Below, in pieces: positions 37,296-45,796 of a DNA stretch of 64,000 nucleotides. A program made the translations under genes and the position numbers. This stretch comes from JBAZLV01 sp964586075. GTDB lineage: Bacteria > Nitrospirota > UBA9217. The notes under the pieces were generated by a model. It saw only the letters and a program-made list of their open reading frames with translations, searched no databases and had not been told where the DNA came from. The stretch covers positions 1 through 64,000 of the forward strand of contig CAZPGZ010000001.1 in NCBI GenBank assembly GCA_964586075.1, given 5' to 3'. The stretch's first letter is position 1, and each line of letters starts with the position of its first letter.

Positions 37296-37423
37296 GTTGA
37301 GTTCTCCTTGCCGTAATATATGACATTCGCGATGGTACAATAATAGTGGCCCACATATTACATTAGAACTATTTACTTATCGTTAAGAACCCAAAAATCA
37401 CCAGTACAGGAAGCAATCCTGCA

Positions 37424-37855
37424 TCAGAGAAAGCTCATAAACAATAACAGAGTAGCGACAATAAAAAGAAGGACTGAAATCACATCAAACGATAACTCAA
37501 GGAGATATGCTCCTGACAACCATTCCGCGACTTTGTACCAACCCGACTTTTTGTGCTCTGCATCGAGCTCGCTGAAATAAAGATGCCACATCGCATACTT
37601 ATACAACAGCGCTTCAATAAGCTGCAATGCCACGCCCAAGAGAAACAAGACTCCTATCAGGGCAAAGTGGCCGGAGCTTTTCACTGCATCCCATGCGGAC
37701 TTGCTGGACAAGATTAATGCCGGCGCTCCTATCCCATAAGCAATAAGCCACGTCCGAAGATTCTTTGCGAACTCAGAATATGGTTGGTAGTATTCAGAGT
37801 CATCACGTGACTTTTCTGTTTTTCTTACTTTATTGGGTGTTTTAGAACCAGGCAT
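37424..37855 (-). CDS. Membrane protein of unknown function
   Basis: A 143-residue protein with a charged 30-residue N-terminal tail and three to four transmembrane helices (about 36-52, 63-85 and 108-143). I know no family. AAGGAG precedes the ATG by 10 bases. It begins 14 bases after the stop of the CsgG-like lipoprotein gene, so it is probably in the same transcript. Confidence 0.72.
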   Translation of the reverse strand: MPGSKTPNKVRKTEKSRDDSEYYQPYSEFAKNLRTWLIAYGIGAPALILSSKSAWDAVKSSGHFALIGVLFLLGVALQLIEALLYKYAMWHLYFSELDAEHKKSGWYKVAEWLSGAYLLELSFDVISVLLFIVATLLLFMSFL

Positions 37856-37869
37856 AGAGTGCTTACTCC

Positions 37870-38916
37870 TTATTGCCGCCCCATCTGCTCCTTGAGCCTT
37901 TTTTGTTTCTCTATGGAAGACTTCGTGTTCTTCAGTGCTTCAGTGATGCGTTTGTCGGGCTTGCCCAGCTGCCGGTCGGCTTCCGTATAGAAGGCAAGAG
38001 CCTCCTCGTAGTTTCCCATGGACTCCCGGCACACACCAAGATTATACAGAACGGCAGGCGCCTTGGGGGAGATGAACCGGGCTTCCCCCCAGAGTTCGCA
38101 CGCCCTGTCGAATCTGTTGTTCTCAGCATAATCCAGTCCGTTTTTGAGTTTCTCTGCTGCAGGTTCGGTTGCCCCCTCATCCGAATCCATGAGCCTTACT
38201 TTTTTCTGAACATAGTAGGGAGCAATGTCCTTTCTTATTTTTTCCAGAGCAGTCCTCTTCGCCTGGTCGGCAAGCTGCTGGGCATCCACGAGCGGCGTCG
38301 CGGCATCCCTGCAGGCTGCGGACTGCGCCTTGCCGTCGAGATTGTTTGCGTACGCAATTCTGCCCGTTTCCACGTTGATCAATTTCGGTGTGAAAGAAAA
38401 AACCGCCTCCCTGTTTATACAGGGGACCGAATAACTCTCCTGCTCGCCGCAGACTTCGTAGGCCTTGCCGTTTTTGTCATATTTCGTGACGGTGCGTATG
38501 CAGCGAGTCCGGTTTTCCCTGTACGTGTTGTCGCTCACACGGGCTGTGGTTATTACGCCTGTGTAAATTCCCTGCGCGCCGGTCATTTTTCCTACTTTAA
38601 CGGCAGTAGTGGCGTCAACCAGGCCGGTCATGGAAAGGTTCATTTCTTTCAGCACCTTGTCTATCGACATCCGGTCAATAAATTCAAAATACTGTTTGCC
38701 GTCTATCGTGATATTTGACAGGGACGCCTCCAGCTCAGCCGCCACTTCCTTTCCGCGAGGGCCGTCAAACGGCAGTACCGCCACTCTTCTGAGTTTCGGC
38801 GCTTCGGGTGCATTGCCGGGAACAAGCTGATTAATGACTACCGATGGTGGAGCACAGCCAAGAACAGCCAAACAGAATGTCGTTACTGCCGCTATTACGT
38901 ACGATTTCTTTCTCAC
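37870..38916 (-). CDS. CsgG-like lipoprotein with C-terminal TPR
   Basis: A 348-residue protein starting at GTG, chosen because AAGGAG lies six bases before it and the resulting N-terminus (MRKKSYVIAAVTTFCLAVLGC) is a clean lipoprotein signal. Residues 40-210 resemble the CsgG/LpoB-type fold (RRVAVLPFDGPRGKEVAAELE, FIDRMSIDKVL, GAQGIYTGVI). The C-terminal 100 residues contain a tetratricopeptide pair (ALEKIRKDI, PAVLYNLGVCRESMGNYEEALAFY). It is presumably an outer-membrane-attached assembly or regulatory factor facing the periplasm. A strong promoter lies just upstream, and a small membrane-protein gene follows. Confidence 0.8.
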   Translation of the reverse strand: MRKKSYVIAAVTTFCLAVLGCAPPSVVINQLVPGNAPEAPKLRRVAVLPFDGPRGKEVAAELEASLSNITIDGKQYFEFIDRMSIDKVLKEMNLSMTGLVDATTAVKVGKMTGAQGIYTGVITTARVSDNTYRENRTRCIRTVTKYDKNGKAYEVCGEQESYSVPCINREAVFSFTPKLINVETGRIAYANNLDGKAQSAACRDAATPLVDAQQLADQAKRTALEKIRKDIAPYYVQKKVRLMDSDEGATEPAAEKLKNGLDYAENNRFDRACELWGEARFISPKAPAVLYNLGVCRESMGNYEEALAFYTEADRQLGKPDKRITEALKNTKSSIEKQKRLKEQMGRQ

Positions 38917-38961
38917 TTTTTTCTCCTTGCGGGCCTGAGGCATAATGGAAAATCAGGTATG

Positions 38962-38989
38962 AGTATACCAAATCGTCTTTTTATGGCAA
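38962..38989 (-). promoter_or_regulatory. Sigma-70 promoter of the CsgG-like lipoprotein gene
   Basis: Minus strand: TTGCCA, 16 bases, TATACT. Transcription should start near 38955, about 40 bases before the GTG start. Confidence 0.7.
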
Positions 38990-39113
38990 GAAATAAACAG
39001 TATGCATGCGCCACAACATAATGCATCTTACTGCAGCTACCCGGAAACGGAGTGTTTCGTGATGTGAATATACAGGCTGGAATTTCGAAAATTAAGATAA
39101 CTGTATTAGTGAG

Positions 39114-39584
39114 TTATGGTTTTTTCCCGAAAACAGCAGATTGATATTGCGACAAGAGCCCAGGGTCATCAATCGACCCGTGATGATGGACCTGTTTCCA
39201 GGTCCCGTTTACTTTTCTGAACAACCGGCTTGTTCGAATGGCAAGGGCCAGTTCAGTATCACCGGTTTTAAAGTAACCACGCTCGCGCCCCACTGCATAG
39301 AACATCTCGCAGGATTCATGGATGGTATAGTCATAAAATTCAACAACTACCCGGCCAGGTCCGTTAAAAAGCCGTTCATAGACTGTCTTGATTTCGTTCC
39401 AGCCTCTTTTAATCCCTCCGAGCGGGTTATCCATGGCAACGTCGTCTGACTGCGCCCAGTTGTCGGACATTGCCGCAATATCCCGATTATTAAACGCTGA
39501 ATAAAAATGCGCGAGCGCCTGAAACGGTGACGACCTGTCCCCGCGATATTCCTGACCTGTAATAGGTTCCTGGATAGTCTGCAT
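39114..39584 (-). CDS. SnoaL/NTF2-like fold protein
   Basis: A 156-residue protein of the DUF4440/SnoaL-like type: LAHFYSAFNNRDIAAMSDNWAQSDDV at the first helix, GIKRGWNEIKTVYERLF, and the closing strand KVNGTWKQVHHHGSI. The fold is a cone that binds small hydrophobic molecules; some members are isomerases or hydrolases, many are uncharacterised. No signal peptide. GGGAAG precedes the ATG. It stands alone between a lipoprotein gene and an aldo/keto reductase gene. Confidence 0.78.
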   Translation of the reverse strand: MQTIQEPITGQEYRGDRSSPFQALAHFYSAFNNRDIAAMSDNWAQSDDVAMDNPLGGIKRGWNEIKTVYERLFNGPGRVVVEFYDYTIHESCEMFYAVGRERGYFKTGDTELALAIRTSRLFRKVNGTWKQVHHHGSIDDPGLLSQYQSAVFGKKP

Positions 39585-39829
39585 GGTTTTCTTCCCGCGA
39601 ACGCCAGTTCTGTTTTCTCTATTCTTGAGTCAATGCGTTACTTGCCGCGTATGTGTTGTTTCTTTTTAACCATGTGAGCGCGCAACCGGAAAAGCGTCAA
39701 AATCATCGCTCTCAGCAAAACAACAGCTCCGGTCTTGCCATCCGGAGTTTTATACCCTAAAAACAACTCAGGTTAATTCTTCTCTCGACATCATTCCGGA
39801 ATGCTACAAACGTCTGATCACTGTTTAAA

Positions 39830-40783
39830 TCAAGCAGCAGATTCAAGCTCTGCAATTTCCTCTTTACTGAGAACTACCTCTGCGGCATGCATGACTCCTT
39901 CCACCTGCGCCGCGCTGCGGGCGCCGACAATCGCTCCTGTTACGTTCGGATTGTTCAGCGTCCACGCGATCGCGACTTCACCTGCCGAACATCCATGTCG
40001 TTTTCCTATTTCGCGGAGCTTTTCGACCAGAACAAGATTCCGTGAAAGCTTTGGCTCATTGAATTCAGGGTCCCGTTTTCTCCAGTCGTCAGCGGGCAGT
40101 TTTGCGGCTCGGTCGCGCGTCATTGCGCCGGTCAGCAGCCCGGACGCCATGGGTGCGTAAACAATCACGCCAATCCCCTGCTCGCTGCAGAACGGCAGGG
40201 TTTTGGCTTCGACGCCTCGCCTGATAAGCGAATACGGCGGCTGAAGCGTGGTTATCGGCGCAATGGCCTGCGCGCGCTTCATTTGCTCAAAATCGAAGTT
40301 GGAGACCCCGATCCAGCGGATTTTTCCCTCGCGTTGGAGTGCGGCAAGCGTTGTCCATCCTTCTTCGAGTTCCGGTCCGTTGTTCGCAGGCGGCCAGTGG
40401 ATTTGGTAGAGATCAATCATTTCAACCCGCAGCCGTCGCAAACTGTCCTCGCATTCCTTGCGTATGGAACCGGCGTTGAGCGACTGGTACACTCTCCCCT
40501 GCTCCCTCCATCGCAGCCCGCATTTGGTGAAAACATACGGCTGCTTGTTTTTCCAACCGGCAAGAGCGCATGCCACTATCTCCTCGGAATGGCCCAGGCC
40601 GTACACCGCCGCCGTGTCTATCCAGTTTACGCCCATTTCGAGAGCCCGGTGAATTGCCGCAATCGACTCACCATCGTTCTGCGCTCCCCAGCCATATTCC
40701 CAGCCTGATCCGCCGATTGCCCATGCCCCGAATCCGAGGCGGGTAATTTCCATATCTGAGTTGCCGAGTTTCCGTGTTTCCAT
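39830..40783 (-). CDS. Aldo/keto reductase
   Basis: A 317-residue (beta/alpha)8 NADPH-dependent oxidoreductase. The catalytic tetrad is visible as Asp and Tyr in IDTAAVYGLGHSEE, Lys in VFTKCGLRW and His in YQIHWP. The cofactor site is ITGAIVGARSAAQVEG near the C-terminus. Closest in outline to the general-stress AKR group (YghZ/IolS type). The substrate is unknown. The start at 40783 has AAAGGAG at proper spacing; an in-frame TTG just before it overlaps that site. Confidence 0.92.
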   Translation of the reverse strand: METRKLGNSDMEITRLGFGAWAIGGSGWEYGWGAQNDGESIAAIHRALEMGVNWIDTAAVYGLGHSEEIVACALAGWKNKQPYVFTKCGLRWREQGRVYQSLNAGSIRKECEDSLRRLRVEMIDLYQIHWPPANNGPELEEGWTTLAALQREGKIRWIGVSNFDFEQMKRAQAIAPITTLQPPYSLIRRGVEAKTLPFCSEQGIGVIVYAPMASGLLTGAMTRDRAAKLPADDWRKRDPEFNEPKLSRNLVLVEKLREIGKRHGCSAGEVAIAWTLNNPNVTGAIVGARSAAQVEGVMHAAEVVLSKEEIAELESAA

Positions 40784-40828
40784 TTTTTCTCCTTTCAAAG
40801 ATTCTCTTTTTATTTTATCATGGTTATT

Positions 40829-40887
40829 GGAGCCCCTTCCGACAGAAGCCAGGAAATTTCATGCCGCAGGGATTGGATTCTTCCGGC
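40829..40887 (+). repeat. Interspersed repeat copy B
   Basis: GGAGCCCCTTCCGACAGAAG, then CCAGGAAATTTCATGCCGCA and GGGATTGGATT. It aligns without gaps to copy C over 50 bases and shares the tail TTCCGGC with copy A. It lies about 110 bases before a plus-strand lipoprotein gene. Confidence 0.6.
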
Positions 40888-40931
40888 TTTGCCGTTTGAA
40901 TGCCTGCGTCATGAACAGCCCAACCTGAAGA

Positions 40932-40955
40932 GTCTGTTATAATTATAGTACAGAC
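40932..40955 (+). promoter_or_regulatory. Putative promoter with embedded palindrome for the 41.0 kb lipoprotein gene
   Basis: GTCTGT and ACAGAC flank a core containing a perfect TATAAT (40938-40943). No good minus-35 box is present, so an activator may be needed or the match may be chance. Confidence 0.35.
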
Positions 40956-40996
40956 ACAGAAACGGTATTTGTTCTGACAAGAAAGAGACGCTCACC

Positions 40997-41539
40997 ATGA
41001 CAAAAACAAAACATATGCTCGTATTCGGCATTTGTCTTGTTCTGGCTCTCATCATGCAGGCGTGCATAGCGGGGACGCAACTAAGACCAAAGGCGGCTGA
41101 TCCTGCTGAAGTCAATGCAACATATACGCTTGTACTTTACGGCTGCAGATCTTCCGATGATGTTGAAAACATGGCGTTCCTGGTTGATGAGAAAAGCGGA
41201 TATGCCTTTGATGTTTACGCGGTAGACGGCATGTATAAGGTAAAAAGAGGGCTTTCGGGACCCCAAGCACTGGAAGAAGGAACCTTATTTATTAATTGCA
41301 GTGCGCACACAGTCTGGAATACGGTGCTCCGGAAGATTTCTGATCCCACAGGCAAGACTTTCGGCTATGAATTGAAACCTCTGTACCGGCCATGGGAATT
41401 CGGGATTCCAGAGGTCTTGCAGTCGTGGTATTCATTGCAGGGCAGTACTGTTACCCTGCATATGCAGCTTGATCCTTCGGTATGGCTGACGGTATACAGT
41501 TCAGGCGGCAGCGATTTTTCGGGCGGCGGTTCTCCCTGA
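40997..41539 (+). CDS. Lipoprotein of unknown function
   Basis: A 180-residue protein with a signal peptide and lipobox LIMQAC at residues 18-23. The mature part contains YTLVLYGCRSSDDVENMAFLVDE near residues 42-65 and ends in a Gly/Ser-rich tail (SSGGSDFSGGGSP). No family recognised. The ribosome site is weak. It is the only plus-strand gene in this stretch and lies downstream of repeat copy B. Confidence 0.72.
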   Translation: MTKTKHMLVFGICLVLALIMQACIAGTQLRPKAADPAEVNATYTLVLYGCRSSDDVENMAFLVDEKSGYAFDVYAVDGMYKVKRGLSGPQALEEGTLFINCSAHTVWNTVLRKISDPTGKTFGYELKPLYRPWEFGIPEVLQSWYSLQGSTVTLHMQLDPSVWLTVYSSGGSDFSGGGSP

Positions 41540-41575
41540 GACAGGAAAGTGATGCGGCGTCAAGCAAAAAACGCA

Positions 41576-42355
41576 TCAGATGGCAACAGCGATTCCTTCC
41601 ATCAGTTTTTTCTGGATGAAGTTCTTTATGAGCATCCGGTCCTCGGGAAGGATATTGGTAAATTTAATGCCCATACCCGGCTGCTTTACCGCGCCCACCC
41701 TGCCGTCATAGCTGTAGCTGTAGAGCACCTTCCCTTCAAAACCGATGCTTCCATTCGGTGAATCCTCCAAAAACAGGGTAAAAGGAAGTATTGTGCCGTA
41801 TGGCACGGGTTTTACCGTGCTTACGTACATGCCGTCTACAGACAGTGCGCTCACCCGTTCTCTTGCCGCGGTAGGGTCCTCGGCGCCCTTTTTGCCAATG
41901 GTTACTTCCAGACTGGTGTTGAGCCTGACAAAATGACGGGGTGTTACCTCTGTCGCCTGCTGGATAGCTTCATAGAGATGGTTGGGATCAGCCGGGTACG
42001 TCAGATACCCATCGCATCCCGCCTGCAGGTACACCTGGCGCGTAGACTGGTCCTGCTCTTTTGTGTAGATAATAACCGGAATGTTTTTTGTTCCTTTGTC
42101 TTTTTTTATCCTCTGCAGAAGAGCAAGTCCGCTCATCTGGGGGAGGGCGGTCTCTGTAAGCACGACATGCGGAGAGGTAATGCTTATGGCTGTCAGCGCC
42201 TCTTCTGCCGTCTTCACCGGATAAACGAAGTAATCCAGCCGCTGCAGTATCATGCTGGTCGTAAACTGGCTCATGATGTTGCTGTCAACAATCAGCACCA
42301 GCGGCTTCGAGTGTTCTCTCATTTTTTTCTGAACATCGTTTTTTCCCTGCTCCAT
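41576..42355 (-). CDS. Receiver-like domain fused to a PilZ-like domain
   Basis: A 259-residue cytoplasmic protein. Residues 17-135 are a response-regulator receiver (LVLIVDSNIMSQ, VIIYTKEQDQS with the conserved Lys), but the phosphorylation site reads VVLTETALPQMSG, so Glu68 replaces the usual Asp. Residues 140-255 resemble PilZ: the RxxxR motif is present as RHFVR, but the second motif is ALSVDG without the usual Asp/Asn. It may therefore be a phosphorylation-independent regulator with altered or no c-di-GMP binding. AGGAG precedes the ATG. No kinase gene is adjacent. Confidence 0.8.
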   Translation of the reverse strand: MEQGKNDVQKKMREHSKPLVLIVDSNIMSQFTTSMILQRLDYFVYPVKTAEEALTAISITSPHVVLTETALPQMSGLALLQRIKKDKGTKNIPVIIYTKEQDQSTRQVYLQAGCDGYLTYPADPNHLYEAIQQATEVTPRHFVRLNTSLEVTIGKKGAEDPTAARERVSALSVDGMYVSTVKPVPYGTILPFTLFLEDSPNGSIGFEGKVLYSYSYDGRVGAVKQPGMGIKFTNILPEDRMLIKNFIQKKLMEGIAVAI

Positions 42356-42446
42356 GTGTCTGCTCCTGTTCCGGATCGTGCGATCGGCTTTTGGGTGCCT
42401 CAGTTTGTAGTCAAAGGGTAACGGCAGTATGCCGATCTGATTTTGT

Positions 42447-42475
42447 TTGACAATTACCGGCTAAGCATTTACACT
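42447..42475 (+). promoter_or_regulatory. Sigma-70 promoter for the DUF3185 gene
   Basis: TTGACA, 17 bases, TACACT, about 35 bases before the ATG at 42511. Confidence 0.6.
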
Positions 42476-42510
42476 CTGCGGCAATTGGCTGTTATGGAGG
42501 ACTGACGCTT

Positions 42511-42711
42511 ATGGAAAAGCTAATTGGTGTTGCACTGCTCGCTGCCGGCATCGGCCTTTTAATCTGGGGTTATAATCTGTACAGTGCTTTTTCTTCCCAC
42601 GTGGCGCGTTTTGTTACCGGTTCACCGACCGATAAGACCATGATCGTTCTTATTGCCGGCGGGGTCTGCACGGCCCTCGGAGCATTCCTGCTTCTCAGAA
42701 AAACCAGGTAG
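42511..42711 (+). CDS. DUF3185 family small membrane protein
   Basis: A 66-residue protein with two transmembrane helices (about 4-22 and 44-62) joined by the segment YNLYSAFSSHVARFVTGSPTDKTM. This Ser/Thr-rich connection after the first helix is typical of DUF3185. Function unknown. GGAGG lies 10 bases before the ATG; a promoter and a terminator flank the gene, so it is monocistronic. Confidence 0.85.
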   Translation: MEKLIGVALLAAGIGLLIWGYNLYSAFSSHVARFVTGSPTDKTMIVLIAGGVCTALGAFLLLRKTR

Positions 42712-42727
42712 CCCTATGGGCTTTTTT
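42710..42727 (+). terminator. Short intrinsic terminator after the DUF3185 gene
   Basis: AGCCC, loop TAT, GGGCT, then six T residues. The stem overlaps the stop codon. It touches the end of the convergent gene on the minus strand. Confidence 0.55.
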
Positions 42728-43070
42728 ACTTTTTCTGGACCTCTTCGATCTTCACCACGTTCTCATACTGCGATAATACCGTTATCCGCCATCCGTATTT
42801 CTTGATACTGACCTCTTTGCCCTTCAGCCGGATTGCCTCATTCTGTATGTTCCCGGAATCGAACTTAAACCGGTACCAGGCGTCTTCATTCACAAAGGGA
42901 CGGTACTCGGTGGCGATCATAAATCTGCCGTCCACCTTTGTCATCTGCGCATCGGTAATTCTCGTCGTCACCGTGTCGCCGACAAAGTAACTGTACAGGA
43001 CAATCAGAATGCAGATGAGAATTCCTATCAAAACGGCTTTGATTTTGGTCCCTGTTTTTATCTGAGCCAT
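42726..43070 (-). CDS. Single-helix membrane protein, possibly DUF1523-like
   Basis: A 114-residue protein with one N-terminal transmembrane helix (about 11-30) followed by a periplasmic beta-rich domain. VTTRITDAQMTKVDGRFMIA, YRFKFDSGNIQNEA and KYGWRITVLS resemble DUF1523 proteins; I make this link from memory with modest certainty. AGGGAG precedes the ATG. It is convergent with the DUF3185 gene. Confidence 0.68.
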   Translation of the reverse strand: MAQIKTGTKIKAVLIGILICILIVLYSYFVGDTVTTRITDAQMTKVDGRFMIATEYRPFVNEDAWYRFKFDSGNIQNEAIRLKGKEVSIKKYGWRITVLSQYENVVKIEEVQKK

Positions 43071-43215
43071 ATTTTCTCCCTACGTACTTCAGCTTTGGTA
43101 AGAACAAAAAAGCGACGAATACTCCTATGTTTTCATCGTTTTTAAAGATACGCAAGTGTATCTGAAAGACTTAAGTGAGTCAAGAATATGTTTTGTAGTC
43201 GTTTGTGAGAACTAG

Positions 43216-43265
43216 CGGAGCCGCCTCCGTCAGGAGCCAGGGGATTCCATGTCGCAGGGATTAAA
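43216..43265 (+). repeat. Interspersed repeat copy C
   Basis: CGGAGCCGCCTCCGTCAGGA, then GCCAGGGGATTCCATGTCGC and AGGGATTAAA. The first 14 bases form the hairpin CGGAGccgcCTCCG. It lies at the upstream edge of the acyl-chain cluster. Confidence 0.65.
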
Positions 43266-43498
43266 CGAGCCCAAAACAACGCAAACGGACTTTTTTCTCC
43301 AGCGAATGCCCTGCCGCACGATCTGCTTTTTTGACATTTTCGGTTTTTTTCGAAGGTACCTTTTTAAAGTTGATAAAAAAATAAAAATGGTGTGCAACTT
43401 TTTGCGACGCTCGCTTCTGTTTGTCTTGAATAATACGAAAAAAAATTTTATTTATCCACACAGCCCATTTTTTGTTTGACCATCTTTTTTTAATTTAT
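43266..43498. other. T-rich intergenic region upstream of the acyl-chain cluster
   Basis: About 230 bases rich in runs of T on the plus strand. No gene of normal composition is visible on either strand; a Lys-rich 66-codon minus-strand frame is most simply explained by the T-runs. The region may act as an upstream A/T element for the promoter at 43499. Confidence 0.55.
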
Positions 43499-43527
43499 TT
43501 GACACTACCGCACCGCTGGTTTAACCT
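43499..43527 (+). promoter_or_regulatory. Putative promoter of the acyl-chain cluster
   Basis: TTGACA, 17 bases, TAACCT, with transcription starting near 43535. The minus-35 is perfect and the minus-10 weak. It lies about 95 bases before a 32-codon reading frame and 250 before the methyltransferase gene. Confidence 0.5.
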
Positions 43528-43623
43528 TCCGCCCACCACGCACTCTTTTTTTTTGCGTAAGAAAATTTTCATCGAGGGAGATACTGCCCAACACGATGAC
43601 TTCGAGGATAAGGAGGTGATCAA

Positions 43624-43722
43624 ATGATAGGCAACTTCGTATTGCCGGCTAAGTGGAAGAAGCAGCTTGCTTGTTGCTGTTTGCAGAACGCTATCCGTCC
43701 CTCACCCAAGGGCTCGCGCTAA
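43624..43722 (+). CDS. Small peptide gene or leader peptide upstream of the acyl-chain cluster
   Basis: A 32-codon frame whose ribosome site, AAGGAGGTGAT, is complementary to the 16S rRNA tail over its whole length and lies three bases before the ATG, the best such site in the window. The peptide starts MIGNFVLPAKWKKQLACCC, has three consecutive cysteines, and ends PSPKGSR; it is basic. I recognise no family. A hairpin (CGGCCT, seven bases, AGGCCG, 43734-43753) follows before the methyltransferase start. It could be a translated leader, a small regulatory peptide, or a chance frame with a strong site. Confidence 0.45.
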   Translation: MIGNFVLPAKWKKQLACCCLQNAIRPSPKGSR

Positions 43723-43777
43723 CCCTCCATCTGCGGCCTCAGCGAAAGGCCGTAAAGATTGTTTGTGATAAGGCAGG

Positions 43778-44884
43778 ATGCCTGATAAACCCGTAAACAT
43801 ACCGTTCAAGGGGGATAACGTGCAGAACGCACTGACATATCAATCTGGGGAGCTTGCTGCGACATCGCAGCTTCTTCGCGAAAAAACAAAACCATATGCA
43901 GATTTGCTTGATTTAAAAGTCGCAGACTATCTGCAGCAACTTAGATTTTTCGAATCAAAATGCAACCAGCCTGATGCCGACCGTTCCGAACTTCTTGCAG
44001 AAATCACCTTGCTAAATGATGCAATGCTTGAAGCATGCACTCAATTCGAACGGCAGATACTAGATCCTGAGGCGATCAGGGCCGCACAAGTTACCTTCCG
44101 CGAAAAAACCAACCCCATTTTTTCCAAAAGTTATTGTATCAACCGTTGCCGCGTATGGCCACGGGGGCAGCAGGGCGATTTTGAAACGCTCGAACTCGCG
44201 TACAAAAACATGCCGTTGTCTGACGGCATCGGATATTATCTGGACAAATATCTGCTCGACTCGGCACTCGGCGTGGGTGTGAGAGAACGCATACAAAGGC
44301 TGAGAGAGCTGCTCCGGGATGAGTTGAAAGCGAGAAGATCGCCGAAAGTCCTCGATGTCGCCTGCGGATCGTGCAGGGAAGTTTTCGAATTGGCTCCCGA
44401 AATCAAGGCCTCTGGCGCCCGGTTTACCTGCGTCGATCTGGATGCAGAGGCCCTCAATTACGCCCGCGACCGTTTTTCAACGGCAGGCCTGCTGTCGGAA
44501 CAGGTTGAACTGCTCACCTATAATGCGCTCAGAATGTTTGATCTTGAAACAGCTCAAAAGGAATTCGGATCGCAGGATATTATCTACAGCGTAGGGTATT
44601 TCGATTACCTGCCCGACGATTTTCTTATCAAACTCCTGAACACGCTTTACCGGCTTCTGCGGCCCGACGGGAAGCTTATCATGGCGTACAAGGACGCTGC
44701 CCGCTATCGCTCCCAAATCTACCACTGGCTTGTAGACTGGGACGGTTTCAAACAGCGCCTGGAGTCCGATTTTACCAGGCTGTTCCGGCTTGCGGAAATA
44801 CCGGATACCGCGCTGTCAATGACCAGGGTCGAATCCGGCTCCATTATTTTTTACATCGCAACAGCATCCAGCGCAGGGAAATAG
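43778..44884 (+). CDS. PhcB-like SAM-dependent methyltransferase
   Basis: A 368-residue class I methyltransferase. Motif I is VLDVACGSCREVFEL (residues 191-205), the acidic strand VDLDAEALNYAR follows, and motif IV is near IIYSVGYFDYLPDD. The long N-terminal helical region ends in CRVWPRGQQGDFETLELAYKNMPLSDGIGYYLDKYLL. This recalls the WPRG-x-GDxxT signature of PhcB-type enzymes, which make 3-hydroxy fatty acid methyl esters; the recall is from family knowledge, not a search. It opens a run of fatty-acid-synthase-like genes, fitting methyl transfer to an acyl carboxyl or hydroxyl. The ATG site is weak; a GTG 14 codons in has a better one. Confidence 0.78.
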   Translation: MPDKPVNIPFKGDNVQNALTYQSGELAATSQLLREKTKPYADLLDLKVADYLQQLRFFESKCNQPDADRSELLAEITLLNDAMLEACTQFERQILDPEAIRAAQVTFREKTNPIFSKSYCINRCRVWPRGQQGDFETLELAYKNMPLSDGIGYYLDKYLLDSALGVGVRERIQRLRELLRDELKARRSPKVLDVACGSCREVFELAPEIKASGARFTCVDLDAEALNYARDRFSTAGLLSEQVELLTYNALRMFDLETAQKEFGSQDIIYSVGYFDYLPDDFLIKLLNTLYRLLRPDGKLIMAYKDAARYRSQIYHWLVDWDGFKQRLESDFTRLFRLAEIPDTALSMTRVESGSIIFYIATASSAGK

Positions 44885-44896
44885 CCGTAGATGCAG

Positions 44897-44948
44897 CGGA
44901 GCCTCCTCCGCCAGGAGCCGGGGGTTTCTTTGCCGCAAGGATTGAAAC
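44897..44948 (+). repeat. Interspersed repeat copy D
   Basis: CGGAGCCTCCTCCGCCAGGA, then GCCGGGGGTTTCTTTGCCGC and AAGGATTGAAA. Hairpin CGGAGcctcCTCCG at the start. It lies inside the acyl-chain cluster, between the methyltransferase and fabG-like genes. Confidence 0.62.
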
Positions 44949-45043
44949 CACCTCGGCCATTCATCAGGCAGGTGCGTTTGCATAAATATCCGGGCTACAG
45001 GGATTTCATCAGGTCCTGTAAGCAGTGATTCAGGAGTAAAAAT

Positions 45044-45796
45044 TTGTACGCGAATTTCCTGCTCAATAAAACCGCCATCGTGACCGGCGGAACACGAGGC
45101 ATTGGGCGCGCTGTCGTCCTTGCCCTTTCCGCACGAGGCGTGGATTGCGCTTTCACGTATGTAAAAAACCATGCGGCAGCGGAATCGCTTGCACGGGAGG
45201 TCCACGGTATGGGCAGAAAGGTCCTTTCCGTTCTGCTTGATGCAAGGGACTTCAATGGCGCCAAGACGCTTGCCGAATCCGTCAGAAAAGAATTCGGAAA
45301 GCTCGATTTCCTCGTGAACAATGCCGGAATCACCAGAGACAAGTCTCTGATGATGATGAGCCCGGAAGACTGGCACGACGTCATTGATACCAATCTGAAT
45401 GGTGCCTTTAACGTTACCCGTGCCTCGATCATCACGTTCTTGAAGCAAAAGAGCGGGGCCATCGTTAACATTTCCTCGGTAGGCGGCATCCATCCGCTCC
45501 CCGGTCAGACAAACTACGCAGCCGCAAAGGCAGGACTGATCGGTTTTACCAAATCTTTGGCTCAGGAAGTCGCGCCGTATAATGTCAGAGTGAACGCTGT
45601 GGCGCCCGGCTTTATCGACACAGAAATGACCGCAACCCTTGCCCCAAAAATGAAGGAGCTTTTTTTAAGGAGCATTCCTCTTCAGAGATTCGGCACTGCT
45701 GAAGAAGTCGCGGAGTCGGTGGTATTTCTGCTCAGTGACAGGGCACAGTACATCACCGGCCAGACTCTGCAGCTTGACGGCGGATTGGGAATGTAG
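45044..45796 (+). CDS. 3-oxoacyl-ACP reductase (FabG-like short-chain dehydrogenase)
   Basis: A 250-residue SDR. The NADPH loop is TGGTRGIGRA, NNAG is present, and the catalytic residues are Ser145, Tyr158 and Lys162 (NISSVGG, NYAAAKAG). The C-terminus LQLDGGLGM is typical of FabG. It should reduce beta-ketoacyl-ACP to beta-hydroxyacyl-ACP. The start is TTG with AGGAG seven bases upstream; no ATG fits. It lies within a dedicated type II synthase cluster and is likely specific to that pathway rather than housekeeping. Confidence 0.9.
   Translation: MYANFLLNKTAIVTGGTRGIGRAVVLALSARGVDCAFTYVKNHAAAESLAREVHGMGRKVLSVLLDARDFNGAKTLAESVRKEFGKLDFLVNNAGITRDKSLMMMSPEDWHDVIDTNLNGAFNVTRASIITFLKQKSGAIVNISSVGGIHPLPGQTNYAAAKAGLIGFTKSLAQEVAPYNVRVNAVAPGFIDTEMTATLAPKMKELFLRSIPLQRFGTAEEVAESVVFLLSDRAQYITGQTLQLDGGLGM

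Noticed and set aside
43261..43461. Lys-rich 66-codon frame on the minus strand, reminiscent of a histone-like tail
   Set aside because: It is produced by T-runs in an intergenic region, has no ribosome binding site, and its composition follows the base runs.
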